A stretch of 64,000 nt of DNA from positions 6,023,655 to 6,087,654 of the forward strand of contig CM060109.1 in assembly GCA_030522415.1 (NCBI GenBank). The letters run 5' to 3'. A program made the position numbers and the translations under genes. The number at the start of each line of letters is the position of its first letter. The first letter of the stretch is position 1. Shown in pieces: positions 29,997 to 38,630 of this stretch. The notes under the pieces were generated by a model. It saw only the letters and a list, made by a program, of their open reading frames with translations, had not been told where the DNA came from and made no database searches. The stretch is from Channallabes apus. Its lineage: Eukaryota > Chordata > Actinopteri > Siluriformes > Clariidae.

Positions 29997-32570
29997 AATG
30001 AAATCCGAACGTTTGAGGACGTTCAGGGCCCTAAAGAAAAAACAAAAAGGTGACATCATGCTAATAATAATTAAACGTAGCCCATTCTATTGTTCTGATT
30101 GTGTATTAATGATTCACAGAACAACAGCACCACCTGCTGGTCATTTATCTTCCTGTAATTTAGAATTTTTATTTTATTTTTTTTTATTTTACACTTTTAC
30201 ACTTATGTTCTGTCAGACCAAGAATTTTGTTGTTGTTGTTGTTGTTTAAAAAAAAAAAAAAGTTAATATAGTTGCGAGCAACGATGAGCGGGCCCAAGCA
30301 CCCGGCGCCATCACCACCCGGGAGGACAATGAAAGGGGATAAACCAATATTATTATGGAAGAAATATTATAAAAAATATTATAAAAATGGCAAAGTGTTA
30401 ATAAGTCATCAAATCTAAGAGCCAATCATCTCCTGATATGCAAATACAAATCATTGGTTCCTTCAGGAGAGGGGCGGAGCATACATGGTTTTAATGCATA
30501 TTAATCATTTAATGTAGTTTTATAGAAATGCCTTATGAGGAAATTCTAACATTCTACATGTACTGTATCTAGATTTAAGTACAGTATAATAAAAAGCAAA
30601 GACTTACTTACAGACTGCAGTGTAGCACATGTCATATAATATCATAATATCATATAATATCATATAATATCATATTAGAGTAGATTAGATTAGATTAGAA
30701 CTTTATTGTCATTGTGCAAAGTGCATGTACAAGGCCAATGAAATGCAGTTAGCATCTAACCAGATGTGCATAAGCAGTTTATTGACAAGAAATAACCAGG
30801 TGTTAACTGAGATTACTGGTGTATATGTACAGGGGTTGTAAGATATGTACAGTAAGATATACTGTAGGTGTCAAGAAGCTCAAATAACATGATATACATG
30901 TGTACATATGATATGATCAAATGTTTGTAAGAAGAAACAAAAGCATTTATAAAAAGAACAAACCCATTTCCAGGTTGTGACTAGTTAAAAATGTTAATAC
31001 TGTCCATATGAATATTTCTAATAACATTGGTCATAATGTTCTAATGGACAATATTAGATCTGCAGGTTCTATGATATGGTGCAGCATCACGTATTGTGTG
31101 CAGCTTCATTCTCTCTTTGTTAGTAAAATAAAATCTCATTAAAATGTTAACTTAAGTAGAAATGTGTACTGATGTGGATGGCTTAGTACATTTAGTGATT
31201 CTGCTTAGCGTCACCTGTAAAACAAAACAAAAAAAGAATAAAATGCAAGCTAAGACTCGACGTCTGGATGACCTCGAGGGTCTTCACCGACTTCAGTTGA
31301 TTCATTTTATCATTTTGTCTTATCAGTAGGTAATTAATGCCAATAAATGTAAAGAAATCCCAATAAACTTGCTTGGACCCAAGTGTTTTTACGACGATTG
31401 TGAGAATCTCTGAACACCAGTTACGATTTCTCTTGTGTCTCCATTCCTGCAGGTGGCGGTCATGTGCGCATTGAGAGTGTAAAACTGGATTTTAAAGATA
31501 AAGCTCACGCTAAAGTTGGCTCCTTGGATAACGCCCATCATGTACCAGGAGGAGGGAATGTGATGGTGGGTGAGCTCCTTCTTCGAGACTCGTTATTCTA
31601 CTGCTATATGAGAAAGTCGTAAATATTTGATAGTTGAACACAGAAACAGTGAATAGTGGATTAATCGAGACGCATATTCCCAACAAATCAGTTAATTGAG
31701 ACAAATGAATGAAACCTAAAGAGGAACATATGAAACAATCAAAACATTTAGAAAATACATGTAAATTAAGTAAAATTTTTAATTAATAAAAACCAAACTG
31801 AAAGCGGCTCCCTTTTCTTCTTGCTGCCGTCCTTGATAACATTCTTGGAACTTGTGGTGCCGTGTCTTCACTAAATCTTGCAGAAAAAAAAAAAAAAACT
31901 TAGCTTAGCTTAAATTCTTTGTAAGCCAATGTGAATTTCTTACAACATTTCAGTTCTTAAGGGGAAACTTCCTAAGGCGGTGCGTTCGTATGCCGAGGCA
32001 TCGCTGTAATGTGTTTGGAATTTGCATCTCATTACCATTAATACATAATGATTAATTGATTATTGTTTTGATAACGTGATCAACCATCAATTATTTGTGA
32101 CCCAACTATTATATAATTAGACAGCTGACATTGGTTAAGGTCAGGTAATTGATCAGTTACGTACTAGCATGCTGTTGGTCTTCTTCCTGCCTGTAACTTT
32201 CTGAACACCTTTCTGTCCACAAGCTTCAGAATCAGGTTGAACACAAACACAATGCAAAAAAATAAATATTCAATAATAAACACAATGCAAGAAAAACTTG
32301 ATTTTTATTTTTCAAGAATTGCACTTAAAAAAAAAAAAAATACTACGTAAAATTTTCCTGCTCTTGTCCTGTCAGATCGAGAGCCACAAGTTGCTGTTCC
32401 GTGAGACAGCGAAGGCTCGCGTGGATCACGGGGCCGAGATCATCACCCAGTCCGAGGGTCTGTCCCCTCACCACATGTCGTCATCCGGCAGCATCAACCT
32501 GCTCGAGTCCCCACAGCTGGCCACGCTCGCCGAGGACGTCACAGCTGCTCTGGCCAAGCAGGGACTCTAA
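3482..32570 (+). CDS. map2: Microtubule-associated protein 2 (spliced, 5' end outside window)
   Basis: Neuronal MAP that binds and bundles microtubules in dendrites and anchors PKA. I join 15 exons: 3482-3586, 6719-6793, 11296-11511, 13711-13983, 15045-18320, 19379-19573, 19808-19945, 21499-21557, 24489-24633, 24948-25004, 25139-25458, 28720-28812, 29870-29951, 31453-31565, 32376-32570. Phases match at every junction; the total of 5342 nt is 2 nt finishing a split codon plus 1780 codons including the stop. Order along the protein: RII-anchor helix, PPSPPPSP motif, projection domain, [19 protein letters not shown], the Pro-rich TPG segment, four tubulin-binding repeats (KIGS, KCGS, KCGS, KVGS), and a C-terminus ending [10 protein letters not shown]. 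These match vertebrate MAP2 from memory rather than MAP4 or tau. Human MAP2 is about 1830 residues, so only a short N-terminal part is missing upstream. All internal exons up to 19945 are phase 1-1, which allows in-frame skipping. Confidence 0.95.
4104..4559 (+). mobile_element. Internally deleted Tc1-like transposon
   Basis: 456 bp between TA dinucleotides, with ends containing TTGCAAAAGTATTCACACC and GGTGTGAAAACTTTTGCC in inverted orientation. From 4299 it keeps a transposase start, [18 protein letters not shown], then [19 protein letters not shown] (the helix-turn-helix) and LPRHGQ-stop. The rest of the transposase is gone. It sits in a map2 intron. Confidence 0.8.
5343..5755 (+). repeat. 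tRNA-derived SINE-like repeat
   Basis: Starts with a box-B-like GCGGGTTCGGTTCCCG, runs GC-rich for about 340 bp, then ends with GGAATTGGACACGACTAAAT and an A-rich tail. The layout is that of a tRNA-derived SINE. Family not named. Confidence 0.6.
5756..6718. other. map2 intron, nothing distinctive
   Basis: AT-rich intron sequence after the SINE, up to the acceptor of the exon at 6719. No repeats or motifs I can name. Confidence 0.6.
6719..6793 (+). CDS. map2: map2 exon: PPSPPPSP motif
   Basis: 75-nt exon, phase 1-1, with acceptor gttttcag and donor AAG|gtaggt. It encodes (V)[18 protein letters not shown] then GPLDQ. The [10 protein letters not shown] string is a hallmark of vertebrate MAP2 just after the RII site, which fixes gene identity and exon order. 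Confidence 0.92.
6794..9391. other. map2 intron, mostly unassigned
   Basis: Mixed sequence. Around 8085-8300, words such as AAGGCCTTGTTTAGACCGCC suggest an old DNA-transposon fragment, but I could not find its ends. Confidence 0.5.
9392..9977. mobile_element. Tc1/mariner-type non-autonomous element
   Basis: 586 bp flanked by TA (9390-9391, 9978-9979). Inverted ends CAGTGGAACCTTGTATTCAG and, from the right, CAGTGGAACCTCTGATTGCG. No transposase frame. Sub-terminal sequence rich in TCG/CGA words continues the similarity inward. Confidence 0.7.
9978..11295. other. map2 intron, unassigned
   Basis: At 10070-10118, GCTTGGGGACCACTGG resembles an hAT-type end. The last 350 bases are C/T-rich ahead of the acceptor. 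Confidence 0.5.
11296..11511 (+). CDS. map2: map2 exon: acidic [11 protein letters not shown] cassette
   Basis: 216-nt exon, phase 1-1, acceptor tgtttgtag, donor AAG|gtgaac. It encodes (D)[13 protein letters not shown], then a stretch with [19 protein letters not shown] and [11 protein letters not shown] recall a similar segment in some long vertebrate MAP2 isoforms but not in the canonical human protein, so this is probably a cassette exon. The open frame continues past the donor to 12119, but that part is pyrimidine-rich intron. Confidence 0.85.
11512..13710. other. map2 intron, unassigned
   Basis: C/T-rich to 12080, then AT-rich with short A and T runs near 12880-13070. No gene. Confidence 0.55.
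11626..11655. repeat. (CT)n microsatellite
   Basis: About 15 CT units in the intron after the 216-nt map2 exon. Confidence 0.95.
13711..13983 (+). CDS. map2: map2 exon: Glu/Ala-rich cassette
   Basis: 273-nt exon, phase 1-1, donor AAG|gtgtgt. It encodes (E)[20 protein letters not shown], an acidic run, [13 protein letters not shown], and a tail ending GECPEK. It joins in frame to the preceding ...FSQIE and looks like the second half of the same optional block. The acceptor is a triple NAG run (TAAG-AAG-AAG), so plus or minus Glu variants are possible. Confidence 0.85.
13984..15044. other. map2 intron, T-rich, unassigned
   Basis: A possible 109-nt pseudo-exon (14788-14896) was examined and rejected because it breaks frame. 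Confidence 0.55.
15045..18320 (+). CDS. map2: map2 giant exon: projection domain
   Basis: 3276-nt exon (1092 codons, phase 1-1), acceptor ttgctttcag, donor CAAG|gtgact. This is the high-molecular-weight projection domain that sets spacing between microtubules; skipping it keeps frame and would give a MAP2c-like short form. Landmarks shared with mammalian MAP2 (recalled): [38 protein letters not shown] (16090-16140), [42 protein letters not shown] (about 17980-18015), HSVRF, and [14 protein letters not shown] at the end. From 17267 to 17893 it carries about 23 copies of a 9-residue acidic repeat (HEEPKVVEK type) that I do not recall from mammals. The frame starts in the intron; the first in-exon Met (15053) need not be a start. 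Confidence 0.95.
17267..17893 (+). repeat. map2: 27-bp coding tandem repeat in map2
   Basis: About 23 imperfect copies of 9 codons (types [27 protein letters not shown]), in frame. Best-matched copies lie at about 17420-17600, which suggests recent unit duplication. One unit near 17690 is shortened to 8 codons. Confidence 0.9.
18864..19242 (+). mobile_element. Internally deleted Tc1-like transposon (second family)
   Basis: 379 bp between TA dinucleotides. The ends are CAGTACCAGTCATAAGTAAC and a right end that reads inversely CACTACCAATGAAAAGTTTC. The interior at about 18965-19110 resembles a Tc1 transposase DNA-binding segment, with reading frames broken. Confidence 0.7.
19379..19573 (+). 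CDS. map2: map2 exon: [12 protein letters not shown] segment
   Basis: 195-nt exon, phase 1-1. It reads (D)[17 protein letters not shown], then [17 protein letters not shown] and ends KEDLKKKK. This aligns by eye with mammalian DDDRSIMTEQ ... GRGRISTPERK. Acceptor tactgcag; donor AAG|gttgaa, with a non-consensus T at +3. It begins the basic half of the protein. Confidence 0.93.
19808..19945 (+). CDS. map2: map2 exon: KKTEV/SPSRK segment
   Basis: 138-nt exon, phase 1-1: (A)[21 protein letters not shown], then a stretch ending [10 protein letters not shown]. It parallels mammalian AVYKKAELAKKTEVQAHSPSRK ... THLSCVKRKTT. Acceptor cccttttgtag; donor ACAG|gtgatc. Confidence 0.92.
20830..21110 (+). 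repeat. Dispersed intronic repeat, copy 1
   Basis: Contains ATTCGTATGCCGAGCTTTAA and TTAAGGTGAAAATTCACTGT. The latter stretch is nearly identical to copy 2 at 23690-24040, and related to copy 3 at 31725-32012. Confidence 0.7.
21499..21557 (+). CDS. map2: map2 small exon (59 nt)
   Basis: Phase 1 in, phase 0 out: (V)[19 protein letters not shown]. Acceptor ctttccag, donor TCT|gtgagt, both strong. It occupies the place of the mammalian SALAPSVFKQAKDKV segment but has diverged. It is needed to switch to phase 0 for the next exon, which supports it as real. Confidence 0.85.
23690..24040 (+). repeat. Dispersed intronic repeat, copy 2
   Basis: GCTTCGTATGCCGAGTTTCA and TTAAGGTGAAAATTCACTGT. GAAAGCGGCTCCGTTTTCTT is shared with copy 3. 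Confidence 0.7.
24344..24390. repeat. (CA)n microsatellite upstream of a map2 exon
   Basis: About 23 CA units ending 98 nt before the exon at 24489. Confidence 0.95.
24489..24633 (+). CDS. map2: map2 exon: [15 protein letters not shown]
   Basis: 145-nt exon, phase 0 to 1: [23 protein letters not shown], then a Ser-rich tail ending TAPRRPT. It matches mammalian [25 protein letters not shown], the start of the Pro-rich region. Acceptor ttgttcag; donor ACAT|gtgagt. A (CA)n tract sits about 100 nt upstream. Confidence 0.93.
24948..25004 (+). CDS. map2: map2 57-nt exon, probable cassette
   Basis: Phase 1-1, 19 codons: (S)[18 protein letters not shown]. Acceptor ccctgtag after a long CT-rich tract; donor ACAG|gtagac. 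It lies between the RR.PT and SGTSTP segments and is an in-frame unit, so it may be optional. I do not recall a counterpart in canonical human MAP2 beyond the short RSEPIRRAG stretch. Confidence 0.8.
25139..25458 (+). CDS. map2: map2 exon: Pro-rich region and microtubule-binding repeat 1
   Basis: 320-nt exon, phase 1 to 0. It encodes [20 protein letters not shown], then [48 protein letters not shown] and ends [10 protein letters not shown]. This is the tau/MAP2 Pro-rich domain plus repeat 1 with its KIGS phosphorylation motif. The exon ends at GGQ in phase 0 as in tau. The only donor that fits is CAG|gcgagt, a GC-type 5' splice site. Confidence 0.95.
25497..25743 (+). repeat. tRNA-derived SINE, family A
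   Basis: tRNA-like head GTAGTGGTTAGCATCGTCGC and box B GGGTTCGATTCCCGCC, then GTTTCCTCCCACAGATTAGG and GCCCTGTGATGGATTGGCAC, ending in a C-run. It lies just after the GC donor of map2. Confidence 0.8.
26655..26915. repeat. (TG)34 and (AC)n microsatellites
   Basis: TG at 26655-26722 and AC at 26882-26915, opposite in sense, separated by 160 bp, so the pair can fold back. Confidence 0.95.
27181..28171. repeat. (ATCC)n satellite with higher-order units
   Basis: Nearly 1 kb of ATCC tetranucleotide, regularly broken by CTACCC and by about a dozen copies of a spacer CCAGAATCGTACCGAAAAT-type. It lies in the map2 intron between repeat 1 and repeat 2 exons. Confidence 0.95.
28720..28812 (+). CDS. 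map2: map2 exon: microtubule-binding repeat 2 (3R/4R switch exon)
   Basis: 93-nt exon, phase 0-0: [20 protein letters not shown], then [11 protein letters not shown]. Length and phase equal tau exon 10 and the MAP2d-specific exon, so this is the optional repeat that changes a three-repeat protein into a four-repeat one. The usual PGGG end reads PLGG. Acceptor ttattctag; donor AAC|gtatgt. Confidence 0.93.
29006..29203. repeat. Polypyrimidine (TCC/TTCC)n and (CT)n tracts
   Basis: 29006-29146 is almost pure C/T on the plus strand, followed by (CT)n at 29178-29203. It lies in the intron between map2 repeat 2 and repeat 3 exons. Confidence 0.9.
29870..29951 (+). CDS. map2: map2 exon: microtubule-binding repeat 3
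   Basis: 82-nt exon, phase 0 to 1: [20 protein letters not shown], then DNIHHKP. Same size as tau exon 11. Acceptor tctttcacag; the donor CAG|gtcaca is weak and runs straight into a (CA)n tract. Confidence 0.94.
29954..29992. repeat. (CA)n microsatellite at a map2 donor
   Basis: About 20 CA units beginning 1 nt after the GT of the repeat 3 exon donor. Confidence 0.95.
30000..31452. other. map2 intron between repeat 3 and repeat 4 exons
   Basis: (TTG)n at 30229-30246, then GCGAGCAACGATGAGCGGGC (about 30272), a word I associate with fish retroelements but cannot place, and the LINE end listed separately. Confidence 0.5.
30657..30900 (-). repeat. LINE 3'-end fragment, minus orientation
   Basis: A TAGAT(T) tandem tail at 30666-30690 runs into AACTTTATTGTCATTGTGCA and AATGCAGTTAGCATCTAACC. 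These words are typical of fish LINE 3' ends read from the tail inward. No coding part. Confidence 0.5.
31453..31565 (+). CDS. map2: map2 exon: microtubule-binding repeat 4
   Basis: 113-nt exon, phase 1 to 0: [20 protein letters not shown], then [18 protein letters not shown]. Same size as tau exon 12 and very close to mammalian MAP2. Acceptor cctgcag; donor ATG|gtgggt. Confidence 0.95.
31725..32012 (+). repeat. Dispersed intronic repeat, copy 3 with terminal end
   Basis: GAAAGCGGCTCCCTTTTCTT, then TTCGTATGCCGAGGCATCGC and TGTAA. The end, read inversely as TTACAGCGATGCCTCGGCAT, looks like a Tc1/mariner (Tigger-like) terminal repeat. Confidence 0.6.
32376..32570 (+). CDS. map2: map2 last coding exon
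   Basis: 195 nt including [34 protein letters not shown], then [20 protein letters not shown] and [14 protein letters not shown]. This is the conserved MAP2/MAP4/tau C-terminal tail, and the [18 protein letters not shown] ending is MAP2-type. Acceptor gtcctgtcag. Confidence 0.96.
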   Translation: MESHKLLFRETAKARVDHGAEIITQSEGLSPHHMSSSGSINLLESPQLATLAEDVTAALAKQGL

Positions 32571-33892
32571 AGAGAACGAAAGAAAAATAAAAGAAAGAAA
32601 AAAATAATAATAAATTTAAAAAAATTAAAAAAAAACCTCGCCATTCTCCATCCTCCAGCTACGCCAACAGCCCCTCTAATCTACATAAATATATACAGTA
32701 TATACAACAATCCCTGTAGTGGTGTCGTAGTAGTGGCTAACGACCCTCTGAACGTTTCTGGGGCACTGCGTTCCCCCCCTCTGACATCATCACATCCACA
32801 CCTCAGTCGCCGGAAACGAGAGCAGCCACCCGCAGCTGGAGCGGACTTTATCGCGGAAGGAGGAGAAACCGGTGGAAAAAAAAAAAAAAAGAATTGTTGT
32901 TGGATTTTTATTCCTATTTTATGGTATTGGAATCATTTTTATTCTAGACTTCTAGTTCATTAGCTAAGTACCCGTGCTTTTATTCTCCCTGTATGCAGTG
33001 TGATCTCTCTCTCTCGCTCTCTCTCTCTCGCTCTTTTTTTAAATGATTATTACGGTGATGTACAGATCTCAGATCAGGTTTAGTTCTAGGAACAGAAAGG
33101 AAAGTCTTTTATTTTATTTTTGTTATTTTTTTGGGCAGCTGTTTCCTCCTCGTTCTTTTGCCGCAGAGCCAGTGCATGGAGTCCAAACCCCACCTCCTGG
33201 GGGGAAAAAAACTAAAAACTAAACAAACAAACAAACAAAAAAGAAGTCTGACCAACAAAACGATATATGATGTATATTATTATATGTATAATTCCACTGA
33301 ATATTTCTCAACAGCATCTTTTGATCAGAATATAAGAGTTCTAACAGTTCCTCACACCGTAATATCTGTACAAACTACATTATCGCAAATGAAAAAAAGA
33401 AAACAGTGTTGACGCGCATGTGTCGATTTTAGTACTAAAAAAGAGCTATTTTCTATTTAATAACAACAACAAAAAAGATTTAGTAAGTTATTTGCTGAGT
33501 CATCGGATAAAACGGACACTTCATGTTTTTAGCTATTTATTAGTCACGACGATGTTATGCTCGTTCGTTCATTTTAAGCGACTGCGTTGGCTTTGCCCAG
33601 GGGTCCAGACATCAGACAGGGAATTAATATCATATAGCAATTAAAGGGATACTTCATTGTTTTTTAATCTAATCTTCATCCATCCAAACTATACTGTAGT
33701 GTGCATGTGTTTACTACAGAAAGGAAGTTCAACACGGTTTCTGATAGAACAAGAACATCTGTTCTCGTATAATAGTTGAGACAGAATGTATTTAAACACA
33801 CGACACACTCACTAGCTTTAACAATAATGAAGAGAACAGATTTGCTAACAGTTTTTGCTGTTTATACGTCGCAAGTTATAAAACTGCCAAGT

Positions 33893-34187
33893 CATGTGGT
33901 GTCGTAGCGGCTAGCACTGTGGCCTCGAACCTCCAGCGTCAAGGGTTCCATTAACACCTTGGGTCTGTGGGTTGCCTTCAGATGCTCCAGTTTCCTCCAA
34001 CAGTTTGAGGACATGCAGATTTCCAAACTGCCTCTAGTGTATGAGTGTCTCATGCTTGTCCCCTGAGATTGTTAGGTACCCTAGTCCAGGGTATACCCCA
34101 CCTAGTGCCCTGAGTCCCCTGGGGTTGGCTCCAGGGCCCCCGCGAACCTGTACAGGTTATACGGTATAGAGAATGAGTGAGAGTGAG
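33893..34187 (+). repeat. SINE, family A copy
   Basis: GTCGTAGCGGCTAGCACTGT head, CAGTTTCCTCCAACAGTTTG middle, and ATACGGTATAGAGAATGAGT end. Within the presumed map2 3' UTR. Confidence 0.7.
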
Positions 34188-34610
34188 CAATTCTAGCAAA
34201 CTCTAATAAGCGACAAATCTACTGCCAAATATTTATCGCAACACAACCGCAGCAGTAATGAAAATCGTTCTTAATATATACACCACTGGCTACAACTTTA
34301 ACTGAGATTTAAGGGCTCGATTTCATGCCTGAATGCACTCAACTCATAAAACTCTATCCGAAAAGTCGAAACCTAGAAATCTGGAACAAGTCTGAGCTGC
34401 ATAAGATAACGCAAAGATCAGCACGCGCACGATTATTACGTATTGATGTCGGACGTGATGCATAAAGCACGCCAGAGTAAAAAACATGATGCTGCTAGAG
34501 TCGCGTTGCCAGATTGGACTGGTTTCTCCAGTGGGATGGTTTTGACTTTTTTTTATCATCTTGTTGTGGAGAATAAGTCTCTGCTGTTTTTAAGCTCTGT
34601 AATGTAGACA

Positions 34611-34790
34611 TTAGGGCTCATCTAAACTGGGGGATCAGTGGTTAGGGCATTGGACTATGGTTCGGAAAGTCCAAGGTCCATTGAGCCCCTGAGTGAATCC
34701 CCCTCAAATGCTCAGATGTACAGTATAATGAAATAAAAATATAAGTCGCTCTGGATAAGGGCGTGTGCCAAATACCGCTAATGTATTAAA
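34611..34790 (+). repeat. SINE, family B copy
   Basis: GATCAGTGGTTAGGGCATTG head and GTCGCTCTGGATAAGGGCGT end. In the presumed map2 3' UTR. Confidence 0.7.
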
Positions 34791-36419
34791 GTGCACTAAA
34801 GCATCAAGCCAACGGTGTTCTTTGTGCTAAAAAAAATCAATACATGGCAACCAAAAGCGACATGAAATTACAGTAGGACAACTGCGTATGTAACTCTTCG
34901 TACATCAGTAACATCGAACGGTTTTCCATAGAGTGCATGTGGGTATTTCAATCTGGCAACCCTGGGTTATACCAGTGTATATGCGACTCGATGTACTCTT
35001 AAGATCTCTTACGAATGGAAAATTGCAAATGAAGCTGTAAGGATATTTACAGTATATTAAGTAGAGGTACGCATAAATTATAGAAAATTGTTTTTATGGA
35101 TTGACGAAGCCCAAAATCTAAAAAGAGCTTTTGAGATCAACGATTACCTATTTTAAGCAATTTCAAGCAGTTCCTTATCCATATCTCCAGTGTTCGTCTC
35201 ATGACTCGATTATACCGTTTGACGTCCAAAGACATCTAATCGTGGTTCAATCACATTCTGTCATACACCCGAGCCTACGATCTCTCTAGAGGTGAGTGTA
35301 CATAACTGGTCCAGCTAGCTCGCTTAGCTCTTAATGAAGCAAATACAATTCCTAGCCTGAACATTTCGCTAGTTACATTTAAAAGCTACAGACTGTCGCC
35401 ATTGTGGACGCTACATGGGACTTATTACTCCTGGGATTCAGATCCATCATGACCTGATAGAATAATCAATAAATTAAAGTTTACACACATTTAACACAAT
35501 AGACCAGAGAAATTATGAATGAAACAGTTTATGGTTGTATACATTTTGATACGTATGCACTATTTTCTTTTTTCCTTAAAAATGGTAGAAAAAAAAGAGC
35601 TAAACTTTTTTTAGTTTTTTGCATTTAGTAAGTGCACATATGGCATGGATTTGGTGGACAGAGGTTAGAATGCAAGCCACTCTATTCACCTACATAAAGA
35701 TTTGTATGTCTGATTTGGATTACAGGTTATTCTTCTAAAGGAAAAGCTACATGATGGTCTCTCCCAGTTTAGTGAAGATTATTGGAACGTAGAAATGATG
35801 TATTATAGTCTCAGCTGTCCCTGTACATCGCAGTGCAGTCGTTGCCGCTGGGCATGTGTTTGTCCAAGAAAGCTTTTGCTTGTTATTTTATTATCCACTG
35901 TATGGAGCGTAAACTCGGGACTCTCAGTCACACCCTCTGTACTCTGCCGTGTTCTTCTTAGATACTTAGGTTTGTTTTACACGTACTTGTAGGAGGTGGA
36001 AATAAAGAGATCAAACAAACAAACAAACAAAAAAATTATTCAAAAATAATGTAATAATAAAAAAAAAGAGGAAACTCAACTTGCACATGTTCGAAGTGCT
36101 CCAGTATCTTTTTTCTGTCGTCATTTGTGGTAACCCGTGTTTTAAACCACCACCCCCTCCCCTCCCCTCTTCGTTTTTCGGCTTCTGTATTTTTCAGTAC
36201 CCCGTTTGCCTTTTGCTCACTCCCAACAGCAACTGTAAACCTATTTAAAAGGTTCTGTAGATGTATGCAGTTTTTTCTCCTGTTGATATGATGCTGATTA
36301 CAAAAGCTCTTAACAGCTACAAAAATAAAGAAAATGGATGAGAAAAAAAATGCTGGAATGTTGTTCTTTTCGAGCTCATGGTAGGACTGATGACATCTTA
36401 AAAGATATCCGTAGTGACT

Positions 36420-36515
36420 CAAAGCGGCACGATGGCTTTAGAACTGTGGACTCGCACCTCCAGCGGTGGGGTTGGATTCCCCCCTCCAGGTATTTTGGTT
36501 TCCTCCAATTATGGA
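36420..36515 (+). repeat. SINE, family A head fragment
   Basis: AAGCGGCACGATGGCTTTAG, then ACCTCCAGCGGTGGGGTTGG and GTTTCCTCCAATTATGG. Only the tRNA-like part and a short piece remain. Confidence 0.55.
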
Positions 36516-36565
36516 AATGAGTAAAGTTTTGAATAATGTAGATAATAATGGAGAATAATGTGTAA

Positions 36566-36728
36566 GAAAATATGTATAAATCATAATGATCAGTTTATCC
36601 CTGATGAGCAAGTCGGGGGTGATGGCGGCAAGGAAAAACTCCCTGAGAAGGCAATAGGAAGAAACCTTGAGAGGAACCAGAATCAACAGGGAACCCATCC
36701 TGATTGAGGTGATATCAGAAGAAATTAT
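36566..36728 (-). repeat. Dispersed repeat, inverted relative of 52985-53185
   Basis: GGCGGCAAGGAAAAACTCCC is the complement of the start of the repeat at 52985, followed by AAACCTTGAGAGGAACCAGA. No frame. Confidence 0.55.
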
Positions 36729-36729
36729 A

Positions 36730-38393
36730 ACATACATTTTCTGCATTGTGTCTTATTATACAGTACATGCGAGAAGTTGAGGTTTAAAGGCTCAAAAGCA
36801 AAACAGGGACAACTTGAACGGGACGTTCTGAACCGTAGTCCAGAATGAAACAATAAAAGATACAGTTAAAACTGCATTCGTCTTTCATTAATGATTGAAA
36901 ACGACACACACAAACTCGTTTGGCATCCATTAAAAACCTGCTCATGCTTTTGCACCGAGCTGTGACGTTACACATTACACTTAGACATTTGGAGAAAAAA
37001 AAAATGTCAATTTGTGAAATATACCAAACAATATGCAAATAATACCGCTGCAAATTCCACTTACCGGCAGCTAAGGATGCAGGAATCGCAGTGATGTGGA
37101 CACGAAAACACTGCATTGTGTATCTTTTACTGCAGTAATCCTGAAATATAATGTAGTAATACTGCAATACTACAGTTAATATTAAACAACTACTGCAGTT
37201 ACTGTAATATAGTAGTTGTAAATAAAACATGCGGGTAGACACAATTTAAATAAAGCTGAAGTATTACTTACAGTATTTCTGTGCCTGAAAATAAGCTGAA
37301 CCTGGCATTCTTTAATAAACCAAAGATTCAGAATCACAAACTATAATAATAATAATAATTATTATTATTATTATTATAGAATAACATAGTACAGGACTGC
37401 AGGACTTCAGCACAGGATGACTGTGTGGTTAAATGATACTGCAGGTAATTACCTCAAATTATATTAAATAAGTGTTATAAGCTACTCAAACAGAGCAGTG
37501 TGTGCGCGCGCAGGTGTTTAGGATATAGCGAGAACATTAGCATGGAGGTGAGTAACGGCTTTTCACCACAGAAACACCAGCATTATCATCAACTTTATTT
37601 ACAAAGACAAGATTTCATCAAGATTTTAAAGACATGACTGGAAAATGTAGAAAATAAAGGCTGTGAGTGCTTCTTGGAGGAATTCACTCACCGCTAACAG
37701 TATGAGGTAATGTTTATTCATATTAGCATTGATGATAAGACAACAGATATGTCAATGTTTTTTTTTTCTTTTCTTTTATACTGCCCATTAATTTCTCTTA
37801 ATCACTTAACAAGTTGCTAGCATGCTGGGGAAAACGGCATCTTAGCATTCATAGCCTCATAAAAATATTAGCATTCATAGCCTCATTTGTGCTAACATTA
37901 GATAGCTGCATTTGTAGTTAATTTAGAGCTGGAAAATGATACTGCTGACAGTTTTTGTTTGTTCAGTGACAAATGAAGTTATTTGTGACGCGGTAGTCAG
38001 AGCTAAATGCTACCAGAGAGTGGAAATACCACACAAACATGAGGTTAAACTCAATTAGCTTGAGAGTCAGTTAGCTTAGCTTTGTCACGACATGGTTTTC
38101 TTTCATCCTGTTTGTCTATAACACTTCTCAACTAGATTTGTTTACATTTCGATTACTGTACATTCGACTCTATTCCGCGATGTTGTTGTGGTTGCTAATG
38201 CCCGGGTTTGTGAAAAACCTGTTTGTGAGAGTTTTAACAGCAAACAAACATCATTAGGGGAAACTTATTATCACTTGGACATCATCTATGACTAATGATC
38301 ATGGTCTCTATCCACATTAGACTTTAGATTTTTCTTTCTTTTTTTTTTGCAAACTGAATTGATTAGGATAATGTAGTTGTGAATGCAGCAAGA
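36730..38393. other. Intergenic, no gene seen
   Basis: AT-rich sequence between the map2 3' end and myl1. Contains (AAT)n/(ATT)n at about 37345-37378. No conserved-looking frame. Confidence 0.6.
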
Positions 38394-38580
38394 AACTACA
38401 ATTCTGTGAAAAAGTATTTGCCCCCCTTCTTTTTTTTGCCATATTTGTCATACATAAATGATTGAGATTCTGAGACAATTTTTTTTATTTTACAGTTTTT
38501 AAACGATGATTACATTTATTAACAGGGGAAAAGCTGTCCAAACCTAGAGTACCTGGCTCTATGTGGAAAAATAGTGTTAA
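38394..38580. mobile_element. Tc1-like end fragment
   Basis: CTGTGAAAAAGTATTTGCCC at the left and GGCTCTATGTGGAAAAATAG at the right resemble the terminal and sub-terminal parts of the 41564 element family. No coding part remains. Confidence 0.5.
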
Positions 38581-38630
38581 ATCTGATCTGGAAGTTGAGT
38601 CACATCAACTGGACTTCTTACAGTAGTTGA

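Larger units (their letters stand above)
32571..36021 (+). other. map2: Probable map2 3' UTR
   Basis: The stretch has no coding potential. It begins A-rich, then holds largely unique AT-rich sequence and two SINE copies (33893-34187, 34611-34790). A good AATAAA lies at about 36000 in a GGAAATAAAGAG context after a quiet stretch (34990-35990). MAP2 mRNAs in mammals carry about 3.5 kb of 3' UTR, so this size fits. An earlier AATAAA occurs at about 32587 and could be used instead. The exact end is inferred. Confidence 0.5.
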
